Both the position numbers and the translations under genes were made by a program. From the NCBI GenBank assembly GCA_039707465.1, contig CM077645.1:145631503-145695502 (forward strand): DNA of 64,000 nucleotides, read 5' to 3'. Positions 1-10,280 of the stretch are shown one piece after another. The DNA is from Rhabdophis nuchalis. Lineage: Eukaryota > Chordata > Lepidosauria > Squamata > Natricidae. The notes beneath the pieces were generated by a model that was given only the letters and a program-made list of their open reading frames with translations, did no database searches and was not told the DNA's origin. The first letter of the stretch is position 1, and every line of letters begins with the position of its first letter.

Positions 1-379
1 AAAATATTATTTCATTTTTGAAGATACTATGAAATATACCATGAATTTTTTGTTTTGTTTTATATAAACAAGTTAGCACATGCTTTGTGTATATGTATTC
101 TGTATGCTTTGCATGCAAAAAAAAAATCTGGTTATTAACAAATTGCTGTTTCCAAAGGTGAATCACACCTAGACTTCTTTTTAATATTTTTAACCAAAAT
201 GTTTTTCATTTTAGTTGGCATCATATTAAGGAAATTAATGTTTCTTTTATTTATTCTTCTAGAAAATGAATTGAATTATTTAGACTGTTTATTTTCACTA
301 GTAAGATTGAAAAATGTATCTTCATTGATTTTTCTCTCTAATTGAGGTACTTTGGATCACTCAACTAGTGTGTTTCCCT
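1..379. other. Intronic AT-rich sequence, nothing recognised
   Basis: Low-GC sequence with no reading frame or repeat that I recognise. It ends where GC-rich LINE sequence begins abruptly. Confidence 0.6.
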
Positions 380-660
380 AAAAATAGGATATATTCTGAT
401 ACTAAGTCCAGTCGGGCTTTTCAGGGCATGTCCACCCTCGTGTGTGGGGGCCTGAATTACCTGGGTCAGGTCCATGGCCGTCATGGAGGCCATGAACTCC
501 CGGGCTACCTCGGTTGATTCACCGACCGATGGCAGGTTAAAGTCCCCCAAGACTAAAAGTCTGGGGGTCTCAACCGCCACCTCGGCGACCACCTCAAGGA
601 GCTCGGGCAGGGCTGCTGATAGGTAGCGGGGAGCCAGGTACACAAGCAGCAAGCCCAACT
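380..660 (-). mobile_element. L2-clade LINE endonuclease fragment, downstream half of a split element
   Basis: On the minus strand this encodes an apurinic-endonuclease-like segment running from LGLLLVYLAPRY through the GDFN catalytic motif to the motif DLTQVIQAPTHEGGH. It matches residue for residue the plus-strand endonuclease at about 3757-3990. Its upstream edge, LGLL, continues exactly from the end (GPGRQ) of the minus-strand fragment at 5560-5804. The two pieces are therefore inferred to be one older element split by the LINE at 661-5558. It has no intact product. Confidence 0.8.
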
Positions 661-1041
661 TTTCAACGTTTGCGCATGCGCGAGTATGGAGATCATCTCC
701 TGATCGCCACGAAGGGGTCGAGGGCCGTTTTGGCCCGGGAGGCCGTCGCCAGCTCTCATTAACCACCTAGGAGGGCTGGCCCAGCACGCTGATATGCCAG
801 CCGCCACACGGGAACTGTTTTTGGAGCCGGAGGTGTGGTGGCGAGGCGAGAAACAGCTGAGAGAAGAGAGGGGCCCAAATCAGCCTAGCGCGGCCTGGAC
901 ACAGCAGGAGAGGAGATAGGCCAGCGGTTCCAGGCCGTTGGGGGTGATCGGGCCGTTAAAATACTCTATCGGTCGCGTGGCCCCCATGCGACTCAAGCGG
1001 CAGGAATTGACGGGAGCAGTTTGAAATGGAGGAAACCTGGT

Positions 1042-1964
1042 ATAATAATAATAATATAATAATAATAATTTTATTTTTCTATACCGCGTCCTCTCCCCAG
1101 GGGGACTCGGAGCGGTGCACAGGGAAAAATTAAAACAACATAAAATATGTACATAAATAAATACAGTAAAAACAGATTAAATCTAATTGTCCCTGCACTA
1201 AAATCCCCATTTAATAATAATAATAATCTTTATTGTCATTGTAAAAATTACAATGAAATTGGTTTTTAAAATTAACATTCCCTAACCCCTAAGGTAGAGA
1301 CTAACCTAGGCCGGCCAAGCAGAAAAAGAGTGTTTTTAATTTCTGACGGAAGGAGCGGAGGTCCGTAGTTGTTCTAATGTCGGGGGGAAGGTCGTTCCAG
1401 AGGGCTGGGCCTGCCACAGAGAAGGCCCTTCCCCTGGGCGTCGCCCGCTGACAAAGTCTAGTGGACGGCACCCGGAGAAGTCCCTCTCTGTGGGAGCGAA
1501 TCGGCCGGGAGGATGTATGTGGCAGGATCCGATCCCGCAGATAGCTAGGTCCCGAGCCATGGAGCGCTTTAAAGATGAGAACTAGCACCTTGAAGCGCAC
1601 CCGAAAGACGACAGGTAGCCAGTGCAGCTCGCGCAAGAGCGGTGTTACATGGGTATACCTTGCGGTACCCATTATTGCTCGCGCGGCTGCATTCTGGACC
1701 AGCTGAAGTCTTCGGGTGCACCTCAAGGGGAGCCCCATGTAGAGAGAGTTACAATAGTCCAGTCGGGATGTCACGAGGGCATGAGTGACCGTGCAAAGGG
1801 CATCCCGATCCAATAGGGGGCGCAACTGGCGTACCAGGCGAACCTGGTAAAACGCCCTCCTGGCCACGGCTGTCACTTGATCTTCCATGGACAGCCGGGT
1901 ATCCAGGAGGACACCCAAGTTGCGCGCCGCATCCACAGGGGCAAGGTGTTCGCCCCCTATGGCC
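1042..1964 (-). mobile_element. L2-clade LINE 3' fragment nested in the 5'UTR of the larger LINE
   Basis: The minus strand encodes the C-terminal part of ORF2 (about 1936-1301), followed by a 3'UTR and a TAA-rich tail at about 1042-1075. The interruption is placed by the flanking monomer array: CTGGTAT precedes it and CAGTATGTC follows it, where the intact monomer reads CGGTATGTC. The 3'UTR contains a second tail-like block at about 1212-1262 (TAATAATAATAATC, then an ATTGT-rich stretch), suggesting a small extra insertion or a tail switch. Confidence 0.8.
1301..1936 (-). pseudogene. L2-clade ORF2 C-terminal domain, 5'-truncated
   Basis: This is an open frame of about 211 codons. It matches the C-terminal, post-palm region of L2/CR1-group reverse transcriptases, with the diagnostic stretches NLGVLLDTRLSMEDQV, TSRLDYCNSLYMGLP and LQLVQNAAARAIMG. 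It lacks the catalytic core and endonuclease, so it cannot be active. The same domain occurs in the copies at 4494-5174 and 56931-57368, which gives an internal alignment. The frame has no stops, suggesting a fairly recent insertion. Confidence 0.85.
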
Positions 1965-3029
1965 AGTATGTCAGAAGAACGTGGAGGAGCAGGGAAGAGC
2001 TGGAATGGAGAAGAGAAGTAAGAGGAATAAGAGGAAGAGAGAGAGGGGGGGGAATGGAGAAAGAAAGCTTCGAAGAAATATGGAAGGATTGGAAGAAGGA
2101 AGAGAGAAAGGAAAGAAAAGATGGAAAAAGCGGCAGGAAATGGCGGGAGCAGTTTGAAATAGAGGGAAACCGGTATGTCGGAAGAATGTGGAGGAGCATG
2201 GAGGAGTTGGAATGGAGAAGGGAAGTGAGAGGAAGAAGAGGAAGAGAGAGAGAGAGGAGATGGAGAAAGTAAGTTCCAAAGAAAGATGAAGGAATGTAGG
2301 AAGGAAGAGAGAATGGAGAGAAAAAGATGGGAAAAGATGGTGGATTCAGAGGAGGGTATGGAGAAAGAAGAAGGAACTGAAAGGATGGAGGAATAGGCCG
2401 AGCAACCAGGCCGTGAGGTTGAGGATTCTAGGAACGGAGGAGGCCCAGGAAGATCTGTGAAGTGTGTGCATTACGGCAGGGAAGACACAAACCGAGACAG
2501 CACGGGCCTAGGCGTTTACCACCGGACAGTGCGGCGCACCAACTGGCCACACTGCACCCATGCAGACTGAAGGCTGTTTTGAGCTAAGAGGACATGGGAT
2601 GTGGAGCTCCTTGTATGGGGCAAAATGATCTGCTGAAGCTGTGAAAATGCCAGTCCTAATTGACAGCAAAGAAATTCTGCTAGCTGCAACCTTTTTAACG
2701 GGTTGTGCGGCCGTATCGGACTATGCAAGGTGTGATAGAGACTGAGTAGAGTTCTCGGATCACACCCTCTATATCGGTCTCCCAAGACAGTCCAGTTTTT
2801 AGGCGGCCTGATCTTTTTTGTCATCTTCTGATCCCCCCCTCATCGGATAGATCTTTATTCTCCCCTACCCTATTGGACTTTATACTACATCATATTTGCA
2901 CTTACACCTCACTCTACTTACTCTACTTAGATAAGGACGTGCTTTGAGAAATTTCCCTCCCTGGCCAAAAGTGGCCTTCGCATAATTTTATCTTACCCTA
3001 CCATTTATTCGAGGCAAGATCTCCTTCGC

Positions 3030-4430
3030 TTGCAAGAGTCTCCCCTTTCGCAGGCATGGCCCTCTAGTCTAACAAGGTCCCACCTCAAAGAAGGATTTAT
3101 AGATCCTGAGAGGTGGGTGAAGCGCAAATTTAGGGGGTTTTTGTCCAAATTTTTAATTCGACTTTTAAGGGGTCCCAGGGTGGGGGGAGGGTCTAATCAG
3201 TCAGATGGGGGTCTGGGTACAGGGCCGGCCAGCGAAATTAGGATAAAGGGTTGGTCTAGCGAGGAGGGAGAGGGGGGGGTCGTTCCTACGGAGGGTTTTC
3301 CCATCTATACGGTCCCGGAGAGGGGTAGGAGCAGCGGGAGACAGGGTATCCATCTTAAGTTGGGGGATCATGGCCGCTGGTTACAAGTGGTCACTCTCCC
3401 CAATCCCCTGTGCTCCCTTCAGGGACTAGGCAGTCAAGGATTACAGAGCCAGGGCCCCAGGCTGATGCTCTGCAACGCCAGGTCCGTGGTAAATAAAGCC
3501 TTCCTCATAAATGACTTAGTGTCAGAGGGGGACCCGGACCTGGTGGGAATTACGGAGACCTGGTTGGGCCCCGAGGGGGGTTTATCCCTTGTGGAAATGT
3601 GCCCACCAGGCTACCGTACGTTTCATCAGCCTCGGGCCCTAGGCAGGGGTGGAGGAGTGGCGATTATTGTTAGGGAGGGTCTGGAGCCGAGGGAGATCAC
3701 TGTACCACAGACTACCGGCTGTGAGTCCCTCTACGTGAAGTGGGGCCTAGGGAGGCAGTTGGGCTTGCTGATTGTATACCTGGATCCCCGCTATGTAACA
3801 GCAGCCCTGCCCGAGCTCCTTGAGGTGGTCGCCGAGATGGTAGTGGAGACCCCCAGACTATTAGTCATGGGGGGACTTTAACTTGCCATCGGCAGGCGAG
3901 GCATCCGAGGCAGCTCGGGAGTTCATGGCTTCCATGACGGCCATGGACCTGACCCAAGTAGTTCAGGCCCCCACTCACGATGGAGGACACACGCTGGATC
4001 TTATTTTTGTCTCTGGCCAGTGGAGAAGTGATCTTGGAACCGGGGATCTAGTCATCTCACCCTTGTCATGGTCAGATCACTTTCTCCTTCGGCTGGACTT
4101 TCCAATTGCCCCATCCCACCGCGGGGAGGCGGAACCGGAGACACCCAGATGGTTCCGCCCCAGGTGCCTGATGGATCCTGAAAGGTTCCAGAAAGAGCTT
4201 GGGCCAATACTTGTATCCTTGACTCGCGTCGCAGCTGAGGACCTAGTGGCAGCATGGTTTAATGCGGCTGCGGGGGCCTTAGACCACGTCGCGCCTTTGC
4301 GGCCTCACGCAGCGCCATCTCACCCAGGCTCCCTGGTTTTCCGAGGAGCTGAGGGAGATGAAACGCCGTAAGAGACGCTTAGAGAGTAGGTGGAGATCCT
4401 CTCGGTCCGAATCTGATCGAACACTGGTAA
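3030..4430 (+). pseudogene. L2-clade ORF2 endonuclease domain, frameshifted
   Basis: The translation shows the apurinic-endonuclease landmarks: LMLCNARSVVNK (metal-binding Asn), VGITETWLGP (catalytic Glu), a broken GDFN motif and WSDHFLLRLDF (catalytic Asp-His). A run of six G at about 3868-3873 shifts the frame right at the GDFN motif. The remainder (SAGEASEAAREFMASM and on) continues in another frame to about 4371. A second shift near 4330 moves the frame so that PWFSEELREMKRRK continues to about 4430. These enzymes nick target DNA to prime reverse transcription. This copy is inactive. Confidence 0.85.
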
Positions 4431-4439
4431 GAGCTGGGT

Positions 4440-5174
4440 GAGATCATCCGTGGTTTTGGAGTAGAATACCATCTGTACGCTGATGATACTCAGTTGTACA
4501 TCTCTACGTTAGACCACCCCAACGATGCCGTTGAGATGATGTCCCGGTGTTTAGAGGCTGTACGGATCTGGATGGGCAGTAACAAACTCAAACTCAACCC
4601 ATCCAAGACCGAGTGGCTGTGGTTCCCGGCCTCCCGGTTTAGCCAGATGACACCATCACTGGCCATGGGGGGTGAAGTATTGGCCCCCGTGGAGAGAGTG
4701 CGCAATTTAGGAGTCCTCCTGGATTCCCGACTGTCCCTGGAGGACCAGGTGGCGGCCGTGGCCAGGGGGGCGTTTTACCAGGTTCGCCTGGTCTGCCAAT
4801 TGCGCCCCTTACTGGACCGGGAGGCCCTTCGCACAGTCACTCAAGCACTCGTGACTTCTCGTCTGGACTACTGTAACGCTCTCTACATGGGGCTCCCCTT
4901 GAGATGCACTCGGAGGTTGCAGTTGGTTCAGAATGCAGCTGCGCGGGTGATCATGGGAAGCTCAAGGCATTCCCACATAACACCACTCCTACGCGTTCTG
5001 CACTGGCTACCTGTGACCTACCGGGTGCGTTACAAGGTTCTGATGACCATCTTCAAGGTGCTCCATGGCAAGGGGCCTAGCTACCTACGAGACCGCCTGC
5101 TGCCCCATATATCCCTACGACCGACTCGCTCCCATGGAGAGGGTCTTCTCCGGGTGCCGTCGACTGGGCAATGA
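4440..5174 (+). pseudogene. L2-clade ORF2 reverse transcriptase remnant and C-terminal domain
   Basis: The frame resumes at EIIRGFGVEYHLYADDTQLY, where YADD at 4476-4487 is the reverse transcriptase active-site box. It runs through NLGVLLDSRLSLEDQV, TSRLDYCNALYMGLP and LQLVQNAAARVIMG to a stop at 5174. Sequence 3' of that (about 5175-5330) still encodes the family's end (FSVVGPTLWNDLP-like, LAGLA) in another frame. The fingers and most of the palm, which should lie between 4430 and 4440, are missing. This is an internal deletion relative to the family plan. Confidence 0.85.
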
Positions 5175-5516
5175 CGGTTGGCGGCTCCCAGGGGAAGGAC
5201 CTTCTCTGTGGTGGGCCCAACCCTCTGGAACGACCTACCTCCCGGACTCCGTATCATCTCGGACCTCTGCCTGTTCCGCCAGCACTTAAAAACATACTAC
5301 TTTCATCTGGCCGGCCTGGCTTGAACTACTCCGCACCGTACTGACTTGTAGCAAATCAAAGTTTTTAATTTATGGGTTTTAAATTTATTTTACACAGGGT
5401 TTTGGTTTAATTTAGTTGTTGTTTGTTAATATTTTGTATATATGTATATTTATTTTAAATTTCTGTTCGCCGCCCCGAGTCCCTTCGTGGTGAGATGGGT
5501 GCGGGTTACAAATATG

Positions 5517-5521
5517 AATAA

Positions 5522-5556
<35 letters not shown>

Positions 5557-5558
5557 AC
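5517..5558 (+). repeat. AAAT microsatellite forming the LINE 3' tail
   Basis: About ten AAAT units directly follow the LINE 3'UTR end (GGTTACAAATATGAATAAT). Tandem short-unit tails in place of poly(A) are typical of the L2 and CR1 groups. Confidence 0.9.
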
Positions 5559-5559
5559 T

Positions 5560-5804
5560 GCCTCCCAGGGCCCCATCTCACATAGAGGGACTCACAGCCA
5601 GTGGTCTGTGGTACAGTGGTCTCTCTCGGCTCCAGACCTTCCTTAATAATAACCGCCACCCCCCCCACCCCTGCCTAGGGCCTGAGGTTGATGAAATGCA
5701 CGGTATCCTGGTGGGTACATTTCCACGAGAGGTAAACCCTCCTCGTGGCCCAACCAGGTTTCCGTGATCCCCACCAGGTCCGGCTCCCCCTCTGACGCAA
5801 GTCT
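5560..5804 (-). mobile_element. L2-clade LINE endonuclease fragment, upstream half of the split element
   Basis: The minus strand encodes the endonuclease section from DLVGITETW-like sequence (frame broken) through GGVAVIIKEGLEPRETTVPQ to GPGRQ. That point is exactly where the fragment at 380-660 resumes. It is separated from its other half by the inserted plus-strand LINE. A run of nine C at about 5660 (G on the coding strand) probably explains one frame break. Confidence 0.8.
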
Positions 5805-6139
5805 AACTTGAATTAGACATGCATGTAGAAATTAGACCACTGACTTCTTCTGCATCTCTTCAACAGTTTGAAGAATTCTTCCTACAGGGAAGGTGAACGA
5901 AGTATTAAAAATAAAATTGCATTAAAAAGATCTACTCTGTAAGTGCAGGGACAATAAAATAATTATGATTATTTAACAAATATGTAACTATTCAAAGGAA
6001 TAAACATTGAAGAATTTCAATGTTTCTAACTATTCACCATTAATTAATTCTGGATAGTGACATTCCATATGAAGCTATCATATTTTTAATTTCATGCATT
6101 TTTGTTTTCAGTGCTAACTTTAAAAAATCTCTAGAATTG
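5805..6139. other. Intronic sequence, nothing recognised
   Basis: AT-rich unique sequence between the LINE nest and the foldback repeat. Confidence 0.5.
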
Positions 6140-6500
6140 ATAGTCCCAAAGGTGTTTTTTCAAGAATCACTGGACTTTCTGATTTTTCTTTGAAGACATT
6201 TTGCTTCTCATCCTTGAAGCTTCTTCAGCTCTGAACCCAAAGTGCAGCTACCATAAATGTCTATGGAGATTCTCAGTCATCCAGGTCATAGTTCTCCCAA
6301 AGGTGCTTTTTCAAGAAGCAACTGGACTTTCTGGTTTTTCCTTGAAGTCATTTTCACTTCTCATCCAAGAAGCTTCTTCAGCTCATTTCTTGGATGAGAA
6401 GCGAAACATCTTCAAACAAAAAACAGAAAGCCAAGTTGCCTTTTGAAAAAGCACCTTTGGGACAACTATGACCTGGATGACTGGGAATCTCCATAGACAG
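6140..6500. repeat. Foldback repeat: one direct and two inverted copies of a block of about 105 bases
   Basis: A block containing CCCAAAGGTG, CTTTTTCAAGAA, GGACTTTCTG and CTTCTCATCC occurs at about 6147-6230 and again at about 6296-6385. It appears in inverted form at about 6393-6500 (GGATGAGAAGCG, CAGAAAGCC, AAAAGCACCTTTGGGACAAC). The last two arms form a hairpin of roughly 110 bases with a very short loop. This fits a miniature inverted-repeat element with a partial duplication. I did not identify the superfamily. Confidence 0.7.
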
Positions 6501-6844
6501 CTAGAATTGATACTTATATAGTTAAATGTTTAGGATATTTCAGTAACAAAAAACATACTACTGTTGTTGATGCCCATGCTATTAACACATGATAATGTTT
6601 GGAAATATGCATGAATAATGTCATTACAGATAATAGTGTTTTGGTGATGGAGAAGCATACATTCTGTCATAAAAATGTGGAGTACTTCATTTGTTCTCTA
6701 CTTTTTATCTATGATTATTCTATTCATGCCCTAAAATATGTGTTTGTTCTTACAGTGTATCAATGTTGCAGTTCTTAATCAGTTGTTATACAAAGTATGA
6801 GAAATTTTAATTGCACAATTTGAGATAGTTGTTTCAATAAGTAT
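6501..6844. other. Intronic sequence, nothing recognised
   Basis: AT-rich unique sequence. Confidence 0.5.
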
Positions 6845-7140
6845 ACCAGCATTTCTCACTTACCAACCATTAATTCAGTGACCATTCAAAGTTACAATAG
6901 TGCTGGAAAAATAACTTTATAGACCATTTATGACCTTTGCAAAAGTCCCTCAGTCATGTGATCACCATTAGAGCCAGTGTGTGTTATCCTGTGCCTGAGC
7001 TGTGGTATTTTTCTTTTCTCCATTTGCAGAGCAGAGAGTGGGGAAGAATTTCAAGAGAGACAGCTGTTTGCTCTTCCACACATCAAGAGCAATGCAATCA
7101 TGCTGACAGTCTGGGTCTGGGAGCCATGGGTGGGCTATGC
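6845..7140. mobile_element. Degenerate miniature element (chromosome-wide 'TTAGTGACC' type)
   Basis: The segment CAGTGACCATTCAAAGTTAC, followed by a GACCATTTATGACCTTTGC-like stretch and CATGTGATCACCATTAG, resembles an interspersed squamate repeat made of short GACC/GGTC-rich motifs. Related fragments lie at 7650-7745, 35555-35685 and 52225-52345. The family call rests on recall of the motif pattern and is tentative. It has no coding potential. Confidence 0.45.
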
Positions 7141-7500
7141 AAACAGTGATCTCTTAAATTCTCTTTTTTTCCAATCTCTCCTCTCTTGGGGTGAGGGGAA
7201 TCAAACAAATTTTGTAGGCAATGTCTCTTTTGCCTGATGCTCCCCCCCCCCCCCAACTTCATAGTGGATACTTTAAAAAAATGGCTTCAAGTATGTTGAA
7301 GGTGCAAGAGAGAACATTAGAAAATCTCTAATTTATCTATTAAGTTTCCCTTAATTTTTTCTATCTCCCATCCATAGAGGTTTGTTGGCTGACTTATCTA
7401 TATGGTTTTAAGTAATCTTTTTAAAGAAAAACACTGATAAATTAATCTGCTATTATACCTTGCATCTTTGGGACAAAAATCATTGCATAGATAGTCATCT

Positions 7501-7645
7501 GCTGCTGTGGCCTAGAGGTGGAGCTCTTGTCTCCCAATCAGGGGGTTGTGAGTTCAATCCTAGGTAGAGGCAGATGTAGGGTCTCCTGCTTGGGCAGGGG
7601 GTTGGACTAGATGACCTGCAAGGTCCCTTCCAACTCTGTTAATCA
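7501..7645 (+). mobile_element. tRNA-derived SINE with CR1-like 3' tail
   Basis: The 5' part has RNA polymerase III promoter boxes: a box A-like TGGCCTAGAGGTGGAGC (about 7508) and a box B-like GGTTGTGAGTTCAATCC (about 7544). The 3' part (GGGTTGGACTAGATGACC to CCTTCCAACTCTG) matches, in reverse orientation, the 3' ends of the CR1 copies at 26743 and 60062. A CR1 LINE is therefore the likely source of the enzymes that moved it. A second copy lies at 20251-20392. Confidence 0.85.
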
Positions 7646-7649
7646 TTTT

Positions 7650-7745
7650 ACAACCACAATTGTGACCAGAATGTCTACTGCTAATCAACATGATTGTTAA
7701 ATGAGTCACATCCACATTTACCACAGTTGTTAAGCAAATCACTAC
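7650..7745. mobile_element. Degenerate miniature-element fragment
   Basis: ACAACCACAATTGTGACCAG followed by TGTTAAATGAGTCACA and CACAGTTGTTAAGCAAATCA resembles the fragment at 35555-35685 (AGTTGTTAAGCAAATGACTG). It probably belongs to the same interspersed family. Boundaries are uncertain. Confidence 0.45.
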
Positions 7746-8354
7746 ACTGTTAAAAAGACAAGTATATATATATATTTAAAAACCTATTTATTAAATATGA
7801 ATCATAAGTTTTACCCTTAGTGTTATTTAAAGTAGAAATAATATAATTTTTCCTTTGTTTCAATCCAGAGGCTGGTCATTTTCTATTCACTTTCAGAGAC
7901 TGGAATTTTGATATATTTTGTTTGTGTTTGAATTAGAGCTTTTTTAAAAAAAACAAAAGAGCAAGGAAGAATATCGTACAACAATTTGGTAACATCACTG
8001 AAATTTTATTGAAACAATTTTGGAATAGTAATATTGTATTTTAAAACAGCTTTATCAACATAATGCACATAGACATCGGAAATACTGGTTAAGGCTAATA
8101 TTTCAATTACAGTTAAACTGAAATGCAATATTTTTACATTATCATAATGTGTTATAACAAGGAAGAATTTGGAAACCTTAATTTGTGTTTGAGACAAGCC
8201 ACAATTTGTCCTAATAACTTGTAACAAACCACTAAAACAGATCTCCAGTGATATATTTTATAAAGTATTTGGCAAAATGAGTCAAGACCTTCTTTAACCA
8301 GCCCTTTTGCATTCAGATGCTTCTTTTAACTTCTGCTTTTTAACTTCTAATTTT
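7746..8354. other. Intronic sequence, nothing recognised
   Basis: AT-rich sequence with a short TA run at about 7763. No coding or repeat signature was recognised. Confidence 0.5.
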
Positions 8355-8797
8355 ATCTGCGGGATCGCATCCTGCCCCATACATCCCTGAGGCCGATTCG
8401 CTCCCACAGAGAGGGACTTCTCCGGGTGCCGTCCACTAGGCTGTGCTAGCGGGCGACGCCCAGGGGAAGGGCCTTCTCTATGGCGGGCACGACCCTCTGG
8501 AACGATCTTCCCCCCGAAATTAGAACAACTATGGACCTCCGCTCCTTCCGTCAAAAATTAAAAACACACTTTTTCTGCTTGGCCGGCCTAGGATAATCAA
8601 CTGTTTTTAGGGTTTTAACGATTAATTTTTAGTTTTAATATATGGGATTTTAGTGCAGGGTTAGTTTAATTTTATTTTATATTGTATTATGTTTGTGATT
8701 TTATATGTATTTTAAATTCCCTGTGCCCCGCCTCGAGTCCCTTCGGGGAGAGTGAGTGGGTTATAAATTAAATTTTTTTTAAATTATTATTATTATT
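8355..8797 (+). mobile_element. L2-clade LINE 3' end
   Basis: The fragment begins in the ORF2 C-terminus (CTGCGGGATCGCATCCTGCC), equivalent to the LRDRLLPH region of the other copies. It passes the GRAFS..GPALWNDLP-type region in broken frames, ends the ORF at about 8595 (LAGLG stop), and continues through the 3'UTR with CGCCTCGAGTCCCTTCGGGG to a TTA tail. It is severely 5'-truncated and non-coding. Confidence 0.85.
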
Positions 8798-10280
8798 CAA
8801 CTGAGTTTAATGATTTAGTTTTCAGTTGAGTTCCCCTCCCCTCTTATTTTGACTGTTGGCAGTCTGGTTCCCTAGAGAAGGAAAGGCAGATACTATTACA
8901 CATGCATGCATGTATACAAACATACATAAGCAAGCAAGCATATTCTTTATGTAATTGGAATACATTGTTGGGAAATAATCACTGATAATAGCTGATTAAA
9001 GAAAGCCATGATGGAAAACTTTAGTGAACTGCTTATATTGAACCATAAATTATTACTTCATAAGTTATTACTACACCGTTTACTGCTAATTCCAGATGAT
9101 TTCTCAGTCAATAGGACACATACAGGATATCTTGTGTTTTACAATCCAGCCACAAGTGATGAATTTTAAATCTATACCGCTTGAATACACATGCAGGTTG
9201 CTTTGGTGACAGTGAAACTTTCTTTTAAAGCTTCAAATAATGTTTTTCTCCCTTCTCTCTGAGCATTTAAATCAAACCAATCCCCTAAGTGAGCAAATTC
9301 CTTAATACAATGGTGTGCTTGTCAGTAACTCTGCATCACATAGTGCATATATTAAAAAACAGCTGTTTAGTGACAGACTGCTAGCTGGGAAGTTAAAGCT
9401 GAATGAGGTGGTTAACCCGTATTCCTATGCTACTGATAAAGTGCTTTGATAAGCAGACTGTAGTGGTGAAAACTAGCTAAAGAGCCAAAGACTGCAATTC
9501 TTTAAAATGAATGGGGGTGTTGTTTAACAAAAGCAGCTTTCAAATGTTTTACAGGGTTCCCCTCTTCTTCTTTTCCTCCTTCCTCCTACCTTATTCAATG
9601 TATGCATAGATTTATCGTTTATCTTTTTATGGAATACAACAGTGAAATCAGTTCTGGCTTTTCAAACTTTTGCAAGATAAGCAGACTGGATAAAAAATTA
9701 AAAAAATTTAGTGTGCCTTTTTGTCATTTATATCGGGACTTGATTTGAGTGCATGAAATGTTTTCCCAGAAAGGGAAAACAATCTGCTTGTTTTAAAAAA
9801 AAGTAACTTCATTGGGTTTAACCACAAGTCTAGCATATGGGCACAATTTGTGCTTATTTCTATTTTAAAAAAATCATTGTAAATGTAATGTTAATTTTTT
9901 TCAGCTTCAAATGTGTTCTCTTAAAATAGTGCAGGTATTGAGTGTGTATTTCTAATGGACAAATTTATGATTTTAGAAAATTTTGAAGTAGTGTTGAGAT
10001 ATTAGGTACATCCCAATGATCAATAATACATATGACTGTTTTCCCAAAAACATGAATTTGGAAAATAAGCTTCAATAAAATCCATATATCCCAATGACCT
10101 GGTAAAATGAATTACAGCATGGAGTCACTTAGGTGAGGTGGATGGTATCTACATTTAATAAACAAATGATAAAGTATCTATATTTTACCCTTAGTGCAAA
10201 TCAAAATGAATGCACACAAACTCACACTCACACAAACATATGTATATATCATTATAACAAATACATTGAGAATTAATATG
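8798..10280. other. Intronic sequence without recognised repeats; possible regulatory candidate at 9160-9560
   Basis: No repeat or exon was recognised. The part at about 9160-9560 is of higher complexity and less AT-rich than its surroundings, with no microsatellites. That makes it a reasonable place to look for conserved non-coding sequence. Conservation cannot be judged from one sequence. Confidence 0.4.

Larger units (their letters stand above)
1003..2400 (+). repeat. Tandem purine-rich monomers (about 200 bases) in the LINE 5'UTR, split by a nested LINE
   Basis: A unit starting at about 1965 (GTATGTCAGAAGAACGTGG) recurs from about 2170 (GTATGTCGGAAGAATGTGG) with the same order of sub-motifs, giving a period near 205 bases. 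The end of the unit (GGGAGCAGTTTGAAAT, about 2142) also occurs at 1012, just before the nested insertion. The array therefore originally ran across the insertion point. Tandem 5'UTR monomers act as promoters in some L1 families; that role here is inference. Confidence 0.7.
661..5558 (+). mobile_element. Near full-length L2-clade non-LTR retrotransposon, broken and with a nested insertion
   Basis: The element has, in order: a GC-rich 5'UTR (661 to about 3000) containing tandem purine-rich monomers and a nested minus-strand LINE (1042-1964); an endonuclease region (about 3030-4430); a reverse transcriptase remnant starting at the YADD motif (4476); a C-terminal domain to 5174; a 3'UTR; and an AAAT tail ending at 5558. 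The boundaries come from the split endonuclease fragment on either side (380-660 and 5560-5804). AACT is shared at both edges and may be a very short target duplication. A frameshift near 3870, another near 4330, and loss of most of the reverse transcriptase make it dead. The L2 rather than CR1 assignment rests on the AAAT-type tail and the RLDYCNALYMGLP region, and is moderately sure. Confidence 0.8.

Noticed and set aside
1877..2279. Overlapping long frames rich in Arg/Glu on one strand and Ser/Phe/Leu on the other
   Set aside because: They come from the purine-rich tandem monomers of the LINE 5'UTR and have no protein-like composition.
7501..7575. Possible tRNA gene
   Set aside because: Promoter boxes A and B are present, but the sequence runs into a CR1-like tail and recurs at 20251, so it is a SINE and not a functional tRNA gene.
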